Positions 44,328 through 54,987 of a stretch of 64,000 bases of DNA are shown piece by piece. The notes beneath the pieces were generated by a model. The model had not been told where the DNA came from. It saw only the letters and a program-made list of their open reading frames with translations, and made no database searches. Position 1 is the first letter of the stretch. Each line of letters opens with the position of its first letter. The stretch lies in NCBI GenBank assembly GCA_964016885.1, contig OZ024743.1, positions 193,702,655-193,766,654 of the forward strand, read 5' to 3'. Made by a program: the position numbers and the translations under genes. The stretch is from Eledone cirrhosa. Taxonomy: Eukaryota; Mollusca; Cephalopoda; Octopoda; Eledonidae.

Positions 44328-44510
44328 GGAAAAAGTATGACCCTCGACGGCAGAGCTCATGCCGTTTCGACGGCTATTTCTGGATTCCAGAAATCGCCGT
44401 CGAAACGGCTTGAGCTCTGCCGTCGGGGTCATACTTTTTCCTATTACCCACTCTACTACCCTAAGTATTGAGTACTCTCGTGCGTTATGGTCCATCTGGT
44501 TCCTTACATA
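44328..44510 (+). repeat. FB-G foldback with 114-bp palindrome
   Basis: 44328-44441 forms a near-perfect hairpin (GGAAAAAGTATGACCC against its complement). Then TATTACCCACTCTACTACCC to GGTTCCTTAC. Like the copy at 16224, it lies between AT repeats. Confidence 0.88.
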
Positions 44511-44540
44511 ATTCCTTCGTTATATATATATATATATATA

Positions 44541-44725
44541 ACGGTGGATTGGCAGTATCAGTAGATGGTCCGGACGCCATGCTTTCCAGTATAGTTACGT
44601 CCCTTTACGATCGGAGTTCAAATCCCGCCGAGGTTGACTTTGCCTTTCATCCTTACGGGGTCGATAAAATAAAGTACCAGTAATGCACTGAGTAATTGCT
44701 GGCCTTGTGCCTAGAGTAGAAACAG

Positions 44726-44730
<5 letters not shown>
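44541..44730 (+). mobile_element. SINE-A
   Basis: ACGGTGGATTGGCAGTATC head, B box GAGTTCAAATCCCGCC, 3' end GAGTAGAAACAGTTATA, then an AT repeat to 44762. Confidence 0.92.
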
Positions 44731-44762
<32 letters not shown>

Positions 44763-44768
<6 letters not shown>

Positions 44769-45578
44769 GCCATATTTCGCGTGTGTAAATGCATTAAGTT
44801 TAATACCACGTTACTAAACTTTACTGAAATATAATTTCCTGTTACCCACACACAGAAGTGGAAAAGGAAGTCACACACACTCAATACATACATGCTCTTT
44901 ACAACATGCTGTTTTTTGTACTCCCTTTGTTAAATTTATTGAAAACATTTTTGTCGCGGCAGACGACCACTAGACTCAATGAATGACTAGTATAAATTCA
45001 CTTGCAAATGTACGGATACAGACAGGGAGACATAAATCCTGGAGAAGGGGTGGTGGTGATGGTGGTGGACAAAACAGGCCGAAATGATGGGGGGGGGGGA
45101 GATTTAGTGAGAAAGTTAGAGGGATATATATATATAGAGAGAGAGAGAGAGGGTGTAAGAGAAAGAGCATAAAAGTGACAAACGAAAATAGAAGTATGGT
45201 GGACGAAAGAGTGGAGAGTGGGGGAATTAGACACTAGGCTATGACAGCCAGAAGAAAAGGGACCGGGACTAAGAATAGGAAAGGGAGAAAAAAAGTTTTA
45301 TAGGTAGTCAAGGAAACTGAAAAGAGTTGGGTCGCCTAAAGCCAGCCACCATACACCCCTCCAAAACACTTTCCACTCCCACTAACTAACATGCATCTCG
45401 AACAGGTTATTATCTACTTTAAATCTTTAAGAAACTAGCTGCTAATTCTTAACGGTTTGAAGAAATAGGAGGAGGAAAAAAAGGAAAGAATAAATATTAA
45501 ACGATTGTCAGGAAGTGGAATAGTAAACAGAAGAGTTAGACATCAGAATGAAAGATCCCTGACAATAATATAATAATA
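44763..45578. other. No recognisable gene
   Basis: Contains AT/GA repeats at 45125-45152 and a G run at 45092-45100. No exon could be supported. Confidence 0.5.
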
Positions 45579-45675
45579 ATTGTTTCTACTTTTGGCACAA
45601 GGCCAAATATTACCTAGTACATTACTGGTACTTTATTTTATCGACCTCGTAAGGATGAAAGGATAAGTTAATAAT
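45579..45675 (-). mobile_element. SINE-A, 5'-truncated
   Basis: ATTGTTTCTACTTTTGGCAC to CGTAAGGATGAAAGG; the head is absent. Confidence 0.85.
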
Positions 45676-45824
45676 AATAATCGTGTGGTGGTATCACTCA
45701 GAAAAAAAAGAGGTTCCTATCTATCTATATCTCGCGAGTAAAACAGGAGACACGACTCTATCGCCTGTTATTTCTCGGTTTTAAATATATGTTCGCTGTA
45801 GCCCCTGCCTAAACAAATTATTAT

Positions 45825-46045
45825 AGGGCGGTGGATTGGCAGAATCGGTAGAGCGTCGGACAACATGCTTCGCAGTATAGAGTTATAGCCTTTTACATCC
45901 TAAGTTCAAATCCCGCCGAGGTTAGCTTTGCCTTTCATACTTACGGGGTCAATATATTAAAGCACCAGTAATGAACTGGCGTCGATTTAATCGACTCTCC
46001 CCCCCAAAAAAATTTCTGGCTTTGTGCCTTAATAAGAAATCATTA
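45825..46045 (+). mobile_element. SINE-A, long subtype
   Basis: AGGGCGGTGGATTGGCAGAAT, AAGTTCAAATCCCGCC, GTCGATTTAATCGACTCTCC, then GCCTTAATAAGAAATC and ATT repeats. Confidence 0.92.
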
Positions 46046-46335
46046 TTATTATTATTAAAGAAATAAATTTTACTACAACTGCATCAGTTACAAAAGGATT
46101 TCGCAACTAAAATAACTATAAAAAGAGTTCAGGGAGAATACCCTCACACGCCACAATAAGGGTCACTGGATCTTCCCTCTAATGATTTTTGAGGCAAACT
46201 AATACACTAGCAGAATTTCCAAGGCAAGCCTCCAACGACATTTTTATGTTTAAAATTTTACTTTTACGTTTTCACTAGAAAAAGATCTCGCGTTAAACTC
46301 GCCAGTCTTGGGGGGGGGGGGGGGACCAAGGAAAT

Positions 46336-46478
46336 AAATGGTTTCTGATTTAGCCACAAGGCCAACAATCCCGGGGGAGGGGAAAGTCGATTAAATCGAC
46401 CCCCTCCAGTATGTTATTGGTGCTTTATTTTATCGATGAAAGGCAAAGCTAACCTCGGCGGTATTTGAACCAAGCGAA
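46336..46478 (-). mobile_element. SINE-A, long subtype, head lost
   Basis: GGTTTCTGATTTAGCCACAA to CCTCGGCGGTATTTGAACC. A G run of about 14 lies just before it (46310-46323). Confidence 0.88.
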
Positions 46479-46766
46479 TAATCAAAATATTTTGGAGTCT
46501 AGTTTCAGACTAGAAAAGAGCTTCTGCATTAAACTAATCAGTCGTGGAGAGCTTGTGAAGATCATGGCCATAATAACCTCTTCCTGTAGTCAGACAAAGA
46601 AAAACAAAATTAATAACTAAACAGCGTCACTTGTTATTTCTCTGTTCTAGCTATGTTGTTTGTTGTCCCTCATCCTGTTTCTGCCTTTTGTGGTTGTTGT
46701 TGTTTTAAATATATCTCGCGTTAATTTCACCACGTCATCTTCCAGTCAGACCAAAGAAAAAAAATT

Positions 46767-46866
46767 GATAATGAAAATATTTTGGAGTCTAACTTCCAAC
46801 AACTACTAATTATGATGTTGGCTCATTTGTAAACAGCGACATATTTGTGCTAGAATCTGTAGAAAC
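46767..46866 (+). repeat. 100-bp direct repeat (left of LINE-F)
   Basis: GATAATGAAAATATTTTGGAG to TCTGTAGAAAC recurs at 47357. A partial third copy is at 46481-46520. Confidence 0.85.
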
Positions 46867-46884
46867 ATGACATACTTCTTCTAA

Positions 46885-47350
46885 TTCTTTGCCCACTTAA
46901 TCTCGAGAGTCGTGGGGGAAGAATCCTCAAACATTCCTTTCAGCGGGTCCTGTCAGAAACAACCGTCTCCAACTGATTCGCCTGGATCCCCAAGTGTGAC
47001 CAGCCAAGATCGTGGATGTTATCCAACCATTTTTCTCGGGATCTACTTCTGCGTCTCCCGCCGGTTGGTTTTGCCCGTAAAATCTGTCCAGCGACATTCC
47101 TGAGACATTCTAACCACATGCCCATGCTATAAGCGAAGAAGCGGCTCTACGATCTCTGAGCTATGCACTCTGTTGAGTAACATTACTCCAAAGACCCTTC
47201 GTAGGAACCCCATTCGGCCGCTTGTATTCGCGATCGTATTCTTTCGGTCATTATCCAAGATTCATGACCATAGGTAAGGGTTGGCACGAATACCGAATTG
47301 AAGATAACGAGTTCGGTTTTTACGCCTACCTCCCCTCTACTGATTACTGA
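46885..47350 (-). pseudogene. LINE-F ORF2 C-terminal relic, longest coding span
   Basis: Minus frames read TELVIFNSVFVPTLTYGHES, MTERIRSRIQAAE and, after shifts, GQILRAKPTGGRR and HDLGWSHLGIQANQLETV. This is the thumb-to-C-terminal region after the reverse transcriptase of a non-LTR ORF2. It lies between two 100-bp direct repeats. Confidence 0.9.
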
Positions 47351-47356
47351 ATGCTT

Positions 47357-47455
47357 GATAATGAAAATATTTAGGAGTCTAGCTTCTAACAACTACTAAT
47401 TATGATGTCTTATTTGTAAACAGCGACATATTTGTGGTATTGTCTATAGAAACAA
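47357..47455 (+). repeat. 100-bp direct repeat (right of LINE-F)
   Basis: GATAATGAAAATATTTAGGAG to GTCTATAGAAAC, about 90% like 46767-46866 by eye. Confidence 0.85.
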
Positions 47456-47530
47456 GTCATACACCACTGATAATTAATCAACGAGTGAAAACGGAAGTGT
47501 AAATAATAAAGAGTGACGATACTGAATAAC

Positions 47531-47713
47531 AGATTCTAATTTAGACACAAGGCCAGCAATTCTAGAGGAGAGGAAAGTCGATTAAGTTGATCCATGTACT
47601 GGTATTTTATTTTATTGATCTCGACATCCCATCCACCGTTAGAATACCAGGATTTGAACTTAGAACGCCAAGAGCAGAAACAAATACTGCAAGCTAGTGA
47701 TTCTGCCAACACA
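47531..47713 (-). mobile_element. SINE-A
   Basis: GATTCTAATTTAGACACAAGG, AAGTCGATTAAGTTGATCC, AGGATTTGAACTTAGAACG and GATTCTGCCAACAC. Confidence 0.82.
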
Positions 47714-48466
47714 CACTAATTGTCGAAATAAATATGAAGGCATATATATGTGCATATCAATTGGTTTCTGATTGAAGCACAAGTAAATTTTCCAGCCCGC
47801 CCTTCTGTTGTTGTTTTAATAAATACTTTACCCCGTTCCTGCACCAGCCACTAGATACCACATCTACAATGGATGATTTGCATAACGTTGAGTGATTTAT
47901 ATATTTGCTGCATCATTGTTTACCAACCCGAACCACCGGTTGTACCCATTGGTAAACAGCCTAACATAAATGATACACACACACACCTGTATGATGAACT
48001 ATGCTAAGTTAGTGATATTTCTAATATGTGTGTGTTGACTTAACCGTTTGACAAAAAGAAATCGATAAAATAAGTACCAGACAAGAACAAAAGAAAAAAG
48101 TAAAAAAAAGAAAAAAAGGATTGGGGTCTATATGAATGAGTAAACCCCTTCAAGTGGGTGTCTCAGCATAGCAATAATCAAATGACTGAAGTAAGTACAA
48201 GAATAAAAGAATATATAGCACATATATGATTATTTTTTCTAGTACTTAGTTATTAAGAAATATGGGTTCATGTGAAGAAAGAAATATCTGTTCATGTGTG
48301 TTGAGATAATAGAAATGAGCTACCAGGTATGGGCAGTTAGGAATAAGCTTGAAAAGAAAGACAAAACAAACAACAAAAACAGTCTTTAAGGACAACCTTT
48401 TGATCCTGACTACCATTAACATTTGTATCTAAAAATAATGCACCTGAATGACTCAAGTAGATACAT
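47714..48466. other. No recognisable feature
   Basis: AT-rich; the end at about 47763 (GGTTTCTGATTGAAGCACAA) is a tiny SINE-A 3' piece. An AT/CA repeat follows at 48470-48530. Confidence 0.5.
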
Positions 48467-48468
48467 AC

Positions 48469-48524
<56 letters not shown>

Positions 48525-48530
48525 TACATA

Positions 48531-48856
48531 TACAAGCTAAATAAAATGCAGGTGGGTGAACAGAGGATTATAGTATGAGTAAGGGAGATAGGTGAGTGTG
48601 TGGTCAGGGCAGTAGGCTTATGAACATCTGGAAATAAGCTTGAAGTAAAAAATGTGCAGGCTAAAGGAAGGAACGTGAGCTAACTACATTTGACTGGGGG
48701 AGGAGATGATGATAATAATAACTATAATTATGATGATGATGATGATAATTAGGGGTCGGGGATTAAAAAGCACTTAATACTTCTTTCATCATTTCATATA
48801 GAACAAAACAAAATTGAAATGTTTAAGTTAAGGGTCAACAGAAAAATAACCTGGCA
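48531..48856. other. No recognisable feature
   Basis: Unremarkable sequence with ATG/ATA triplet repeats at 48708-48748. Confidence 0.5.
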
Positions 48857-49372
48857 CACCGTCGGTTACGACGATGAGTGTTCCAGTTGATCCGATTAAC
48901 AGCAGACCTACCAACCTCTAAAACCCAAACGGGGAGTACCATAAAAAAATGCCCCAAAACGTGGACATGAGGCAAAATAGGGAGATTTTACACAATGAAA
49001 GCTATACCTATTTTCACAAGAGAAGACATCGCTCACCCACCCGAAAGTGGGTGGGAGATCTCCCTGTTGGACGAGGAGAGTCGACAGGTCTGGAACAGCC
49101 TGCTCGTGAAATTAACGTGCAAGTGGCTGAGCATTTTTCCACAGACACGCATACCCTTAACGTAGTTCTCAGGAAGATTCAGCATGACATAGAACGAGAC
49201 AAGGATGGATCTTACCTTCGAATAACAGGGTATAACTCATTTTTGCCAGCTGAGTGGACTGGAGAAACGTGAAATAAAGTGTCTTACTTCAAGGACACAA
49301 CGCGGTGACGCCGGGAATCGAACTCGCGACTTTATGATATTACTTGCCTTGTGCCTAAATTTGAAACCACAT
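48857..49372 (-). mobile_element. Long tRNA-derived SINE split by rep-J
   Basis: The minus-strand head has GCGAGTTCGATTCCCGG (B box). The body reads on the plus strand as GAACAGCCTGCTCGTGAAAT, AACGTGCAAGTGGCTGAGC and CTTAACGTAGTTCTCAGG. The 3' end continues left of the insert at 48857-48900 (GTGTTCCAGTTGATCCGAT). This body type is common in octopus. Confidence 0.85.
48904..49091 (+). mobile_element. rep-J, ends AGACCT / AGGTCT
   Basis: Begins AGACCTACCAACCTCTAAAA and ends GAGTCGACAGGTCT. Inside are the hairpin CTCACCCACCCGAAAGTGGG and GGAGATCTCCC. The copy at 61308-61586 has the same ends. No coding sequence. Class not identified. Confidence 0.7.
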
Positions 49373-49544
49373 TCATTGCAAATGTGTTTCCAACTTCACA
49401 CATGTGTCTGCACAAGCAGGATATCTTGAGTGGGCTAAATAAATATATATATATACACCAGGTCCGAACAAAATGGAACCAAATTCCCACTGTCACTGCC
49501 TCCGTCTCTGCCGCTCTCAATATATAACACTATTATGAGAAAAT

Positions 49545-49665
49545 AGGGACCCATGCACTGGCCGCCCCGCCGCCCCGGCGGACAGAGGATGGTGAGGGAA
49601 ACGCGCTGGAAGAGTCATTTGTGAGCCGAATACCCTAACCACAAAACCACGCACCTTCACAGAGG
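49545..49665 (-). mobile_element. SINE-M fragment
   Basis: AGGATGGTGAGGGAAACGC and TGGAAGAGTCATT match 26840. The far end reads on the minus strand GGTGCGTGGTTTTGTGGTTAG, a tRNA-like head. Confidence 0.65.
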
Positions 49666-49788
49666 TCAATATAGTAGTTATTTAAAGACTACACAGGTGA
49701 TTTCACTAATCAGATGTATTTAGTGAATAGAAGAGGAAAAATAAAAGCTTGAGGCACATATTAATTTTTTTCATATTTGTGTGTGTAT

Positions 49789-49811
49789 GTGGGGGGGGGG
49801 GGGGGGGGGGG
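49789..49811. repeat. G run, about 22 bp
   Basis: Nearly pure G tract next to TG repeat. A possible G-quadruplex and also a likely sequencing trouble spot. Confidence 0.95.
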
Positions 49812-49921
49812 CATCAAATATATTAGAGTTGTTCATAGCCGAAAGTAAAAACAAGACAGAGAGAAAAATATTACATTATCAAAGAAATATGAATTTAATA
49901 TCAAACTTACAATAATAGACA

Positions 49922-50343
49922 TAATTCTTTTGGTACCAACAAGCCTGAAATCGCCTCTGGTTCTCCAACACAAACTGTGTAGTTTAACGTGTTTATATTT
50001 AACTAAAAGCTTTCCATCATAATTTTATTTATATGAACGTTTGTTCTGTGCACAGTACAAATAAGGGAAGACTAGTTTAAACAAGTCAGCTCATTACAGA
50101 TGTTATATTATATCATCTTTCGCTGTCTTATCCTGTGTGTGAGTATGCATGTGTGTGTGCGTGTGTGTGCGAGTATGCATGTTTGTGTGTGTGTGTGTGT
50201 GTGCGTGTTAATGTTCCAAACACCAACTTGTTACGTTATGTTTCAAATACCAACTTAATGAGAAAGTTAGTTATATTCCTTCAAATTCGAGAATATTTTC
50301 TAAATGATTTAAGAACCATTGGCAGTGTCTTTCTTTCTTCCAT
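49922..50343 (+). mobile_element. MITE-P2 with TG-repeat insert
   Basis: CTTTTGGTACCAACAAGCC at the left, TTTCCATCATAATTTTA and, after a TG-rich part (50135-50205), ATTGGCAGTGTCTTTCTTTC. The right TTAA end is replaced by the start of the next copy. Confidence 0.75.
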
Positions 50344-50601
50344 TAGAAATCTGATACCAACCCGCCTGAAACCACCCCAGGATTTACAATACAAAACTGT
50401 CCATTTTAAAATGATAATACTTATAATTAGAACCTTCCATCATAATTTTATTGAAGAAATTTTAAAGTAATGTTCCAAACATCAATTTACTAATGGAAAA
50501 GTTGGTTATTTTATTAAATTACACCAGATTTTGGATAATTTTCTAAATAAACTGAAACACATAGGCAGTATATTTTCATCAGAAATATAGTAATGAAATG
50601 G
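50344..50601 (+). mobile_element. MITE-P2, second copy in tandem
   Basis: CTGATACCAACCCGCCTGAAA, TTCCATCATAATTTTATTG, GGCAGTATATTTTCATCAG and ATAGTAATGAAATGG, then TTAA at 50602-50605. Confidence 0.82.
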
Positions 50602-50617
50602 TTAAATAAAAACCATA

Positions 50618-50795
50618 TTGGTTTCTAATTTAGGCACAAGGCCAGCAATTTGGTGGAGAGAGGGGAACGTCAATTAAATCAATCCTAGTATTTTATCGAT
50701 ACTTTATTTTATCAACATCTGGAGTGGTGAACGTCAACATTGACCTTGGCAGGATTTGAACTCAGAATCTGGAGAGCTGGAACAAATACTGACCC
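50618..50795 (-). mobile_element. SINE-A, long subtype, diverged
   Basis: GGTTTCTAATTTAGGCACAAGG to AGGATTTGAACTCAGAATC; the head is worn. Confidence 0.82.
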
Positions 50796-50799
50796 CAAA

Positions 50800-50985
50800 A
50801 TAATTGTTTCTACTTTTGGCACAAGGCCAGCAATTATTCCAGTGCATTACTGGTACTTTATTTTATTGACGCCATAAGGATGAAAGGCAAAGTTAACCTC
50901 GGCGGGATTTGAACTCAGATTGGAAAGGGCCGTAACTCTATGCGTCAAAGCATGGCGTCCGACCCTCTACCGAATCCTTTACTTT
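50800..50985 (-). mobile_element. SINE-A, short subtype
   Basis: ATTGTTTCTACTTTTGGCAC to GCGTCCGACCCTCTACCG. Near-complete and adjacent to the previous copy. Confidence 0.9.
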
Positions 50986-51044
50986 CCTTAAATTCCTAAA
51001 ATACTGACAAAACTAATAAAGATGAACAAAAAGAGATATGGTCA

Positions 51045-51250
51045 TGAATTTTGAGTAATGACCGAAAGAATACGATCCCGAATACAAACAGCCGAAATGG
51101 AGTTCCTCCGAAGGGTGTTTGGAGTAACATTACTCCATAAAGTTCGTAGCTTGGAGATCAGAGAGTCACTCCAAGTAGAGCCGCTATTTCCCCAAATAGA
51201 GAGATCACAGCTCCGATACTATAAAACCACATTAGCAAGATATTTTTGAA
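51045..51250 (+). pseudogene. LINE-F ORF2 relic
   Basis: The plus frame reads MTERIRSRIQTAEMEFLRRV and, further on, RSLEIRESLQVEPLFPQIER, the segment just upstream of the other LINE-F C-terminal pieces. It ends abruptly near 51222. Confidence 0.88.
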
Positions 51251-51262
51251 AGGTACGAAACT

Positions 51263-51600
51263 ATGACTGCATCACATTAGAAGTTAGTCTTTACTTTAAT
51301 ACTACCCATCTCCACAACAATCTGTCAATTAGTAAAGATGCTATAAAGATATGAATTAACAAACATTGTTTTCAGATATTTTATGATTGAAATCTTAACT
51401 TTAATACTACATATCTTCACAACAATCTGTCAATTAGTAAAGATGCTATAAACATATGAATTAACAAACATTGTTTTCAGATATTTTATGATTGAAGTCT
51501 TAACTTTAATACTATATATCTTCACAACAATCTGTCAATTAGTAAAGATGCTATAAACATATGAATTAACAAACATTGTTTTCAGATATTTTATGATAAA
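51263..51600 (+). repeat. rep-K locus with 105-bp triplication
   Basis: AACAATCTGTCAATTAG occurs at 51316, 51421 and 51526, an exact 105-bp step. Units are nearly identical (TAAAGATGCTATAAACATATG). The start ATGACTGCATCACATTAGAAG is the rep-K start seen at 31403. Confidence 0.93.
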
Positions 51601-51907
51601 TCATTAAATCATTGATAATATTCTCGATAGGAATCATATTTATAACATTTTACACACCACAATTGTTGTACCATAAATATTCCATTTATAGCATCACAGT
51701 ATACTACAGTACCACCAACAGTGCAACAACAAGATTGTCAGATTTACCAAGCTAACTCATGAAGTCGGTACATGAAAATAAAAGAAAAAAGATATAAAGT
51801 ATATTCTCCAAAGATTAACCACAAATTATTTTATTAATATTGCCACCTGCATGCATCCTACTTTAATGGTAATAAAATATAATGCAATCTTATTATGTTT
51901 TCTTTCA
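51601..51907. other. No recognisable feature
   Basis: AT-rich, no supported feature. Confidence 0.55.
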
Positions 51908-52094
51908 TATATATATATATATATATATAAACACACACACATATATAAACGTATATATATACACACACATACATATACATTCACACACGCGCACACATAA
52001 ACGTATACATATATACACACACACACACATAAATGTATAGATATATATACACACACACACACAAATGTATAGATATATATACACACACATAAAT

Positions 52095-52134
<40 letters not shown>

Positions 52135-52294
52135 ATACATATACATAAAAACACACATATACATAAATACATATATATACATGTATGAATGTATATATTA
52201 TATATATATATACATATATTTATATACATACATAAATACAATATGTATATATATACATAAATACATATATTTATATGCATACATAAATACATTA

Positions 52295-52334
<40 letters not shown>

Positions 52335-52369
52335 AATACCTATATTTATATACATACATAAATACATTA

Positions 52370-52409
<40 letters not shown>

Positions 52410-52497
52410 AATACCTATATTTATATACATACATAAATACATTATGTGTGTATATATATATATAAATACCTATATTTATATACATACATAAATACAT

Positions 52498-52528
<31 letters not shown>

Positions 52529-52560
52529 CTATATATATATATAAGTATAGCTATATACAT
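51908..52560. repeat. Compound TA/CA/ACATA simple-repeat field
   Basis: About 650 bp. From 52220 a higher-order unit of about 75 bp (CATAAATACATTATGTGTG, AT tract, CATAAATACCTATATTTATA) repeats about four times. Confidence 0.93.
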
Positions 52561-52766
52561 ATATATGGTGAGTAATATTTTTGCCGTGTGCTAGGATGAA
52601 ACGATCGGTAGTTATTAAATGTTTGAAAGATTAAACACTCTTTGATTATTATTTACATTGTATATATAAATATATACACACACATATATATATATGCCCC
52701 AGCATAACCTCAGCCAGTCAGCTGGAACACGTAAAAAAAAAGAATATATATACATACAAAGAGAGA

Positions 52767-52772
52767 CGCGCG

Positions 52773-52869
<97 letters not shown>
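52767..52869. repeat. (GC)n-(CA)n tract
   Basis: GACGCGCGCGCGCGCGC then about 85 bp of CA. An alternating purine-pyrimidine stretch able to adopt Z-DNA. Confidence 0.97.
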
Positions 52870-52870
<1 letters not shown>

Positions 52871-53189
52871 ATTTATATATATATATTTCCCAATTAACAG
52901 GTTCCAATAAGCACATATCCAGATGCCATTATGTTAGAGAAGAATTGCAAACAATGACAACATAAATGGGATTTTTGAAGAATTCAATTGATTTGTTGAT
53001 CTGATTTAGAGACACAATATTATCACAAATGTTTGAACTGGGTTGGATGAAGAGGGGTGGGGGTTACCGATTAATCTTTTAAAAACTTTGTGCAACAGAA
53101 ATAATTGTGAATTAATTACTTTCAAGCATTTAAAGATGGTGAATATAATAATCTCTTAAAATCCTGTAATGATTTGGAAGAAAAGATCT
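52870..53189. other. No recognisable feature
   Basis: AT-rich, no supported feature. Confidence 0.55.
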
Positions 53190-53400
53190 TTAAAAACTGA
53201 GTTAGTTTGTTGAATTGTTTATAGAGTTGTCACTTGCAGACAGATTGTTGTGAACATTGGCAATACTAGAGGAAAGAATTTAATTCTTAATGTGATGCTA
53301 TCATTGCACTGTTTTATACTTCTTTTCAAGAATGTCTTGCTAATGTGATGTCATGTAGTACAGGACGTTAAGAGTTAATAGACCTGCAGTGTTTGTGTTT
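53190..53400 (-). repeat. rep-K dispersed repeat
   Basis: GACAGATTGTTGTGAACATTGG, AATGTGATGCTATCATTGCA and GTAGTACAGGACGTTAAGAG align with 56690-56900. Confidence 0.7.
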
Positions 53401-53604
53401 GTATTCTGAAGAAAAAGGTGATTTTGAAAATTTAGTAATCGCTTCATTTGGCTGAAATTTCAAAATTACTGCCACCATTCTCTTCAGAAAATGAGTCTTA
53501 CACTCTACTTATACACAAATGATGTCTCAGAAGAAGAGATATATAGAGAATTTAGGGCTGTAAAATTAGATAAACTTATATATTCTCATATGTTGTTGGG
53601 ACAA

Positions 53605-53826
53605 GGAGATTAATGAAGTCTGAGAAATCCCAGTGGAAGGAAACCGCAGTAGAGGACAACCAAGAAAGACCTGGGAAGAGGTTGTGAGAGCTGACCTCAA
53701 ACCACTAAGACTGACAGAGGATATGACAAAGGAACGCAGCAAGTAGAGAGATGCCATGATGAGAAGAACCTGTCCAACCCATGCAAGGATAGAAAAGCGG
53801 ACGCAAAAATGATGATGATGATGTAT
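53605..53826 (+). pseudogene. LINE ORF2 C-terminus with (ATG)n tail
   Basis: The frame reads NRSRGQPRKTWEEVVRADLK, LTEDMTKERSK, a TAG stop where Trp is usual, then RDAMMRRTCPTHARIEKRTQ and TGA. The DNA ends with CCCATGCAAGGATAGAAAAG, CGGACGCAAAAATGATG and ATG repeats, the same tail as SINE-B. Probably the partner LINE type. Confidence 0.85.
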
Positions 53827-53859
53827 TAAGACTAAGAACAAGTATCCTCAAATTAGTAT

Positions 53860-54060
53860 TGCCATATAGTTAAGAAGTTAATTTCACAATCATTAGGTTC
53901 CGGGGTCCAACCTCACTGTGAGCCATTTGGGGCAAGTGTCTTTTACCATAATCTCAGGACGACCAATGATTTGTGAGTGAAATTGGGGAGATTGAAACTG
54001 AACATGTAATGCAAAGAGACAGCACTTGTCACATACTGTGTCATGCTTAATCACCTTGAG
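53860..54060 (+). mobile_element. SINE-O
   Basis: CACAATCATTAGGTTCCGGGGTCCAA (B box), GGGGCAAGTGTCTTTTACCA, GACGACCAATGATTTGTGAG and AAATTGGGGAGATTGAAACTG. Confidence 0.8.
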
Positions 54061-54287
54061 GGCTTACATTAAGAATACACATGTGGTATGCAGGGGGACT
54101 TGCACATTAAATTCGCAAGCATACTGCTTTGTTGATCAAGCCATTGAAACACTCATCGTTGAAAACATTTATTACCTATATGAAATAAGAGAAGACAAGA
54201 GCTAAAAAAAGGATAAGCTGGAGATGTTTGCTAAATATTCCATTAAATATGAACAAGAGCATTCATGAAACCTAAACATCTCTTTAA

Positions 54288-54500
54288 TCCTTTTGTTACC
54301 ACACCACCAGAAACCACTCCTAGTTCCATGATACAAAGCTGTTTATTTTGAAATGTTTATATTTATTTAAACACCTTCAATCATAATTTTATGCAGGAAC
54401 CATTAAGTTATGTTCCATATCACCAGCTTAATAGCGAGATGTTTATTTCATGAAATCCTTTCAAATTATTATTAACATTCATCGTATAAAATTCAAGTGA
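54288..54500 (+). mobile_element. MITE-P2, 3'-truncated
   Basis: TTAA (54284-54287), then TCCTTTTGTTACCACACCACC, GTTCCATGATACAAAGCTG and CAATCATAATTTTATGC. The right end is not found. Confidence 0.8.
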
Positions 54501-54612
54501 GAAGTTAAAATCCATCAACAGGAATTCGAAATACTGCCATGAATAAAATGTAATGTTTATTTTTTTAAAGTGATTCACTGCCTAGTCATCAGTTATATAT
54601 ATATATATATAA

Positions 54613-54952
54613 ATAGTTCTAGTCCTGTAGAAGCCATTTCTATATCAAATGTATATATATATATATAATAGAAATAGGATTTAGCTTCAAGCATAGCTGT
54701 ATAAAAATATGTATAGAAAATTCGTATTTCTGAAGAAACATAGTATGTTTACAGGAAACATTTAGGAAGCAAGAGCTATGCAAATCTGGAATGCATAGAC
54801 GGTTGTCCCCCTTGCTTCTGCTGGACACCACCAGATGACGGTAGCTCCGGCTTCCTAAATGTTTCCAGTAAACATACCATGTTTCTTCAGAAATACGAAT
54901 TTTCTATACATATTTGTATACAGCTATGCTTGAAGTTAAATCCTATTTCTAT

Positions 54953-54987
<35 letters not shown>

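Noticed and set aside
48949..49272. 107-codon open frame on the plus strand
   Set aside because: It spans rep-J and the antisense of a SINE body; the frame is incidental.
51908..52560. CRISPR-like spacing of repeats
   Set aside because: The roughly 75-bp units are built from TA/CA simple sequence with no unique spacers; the window is eukaryotic.
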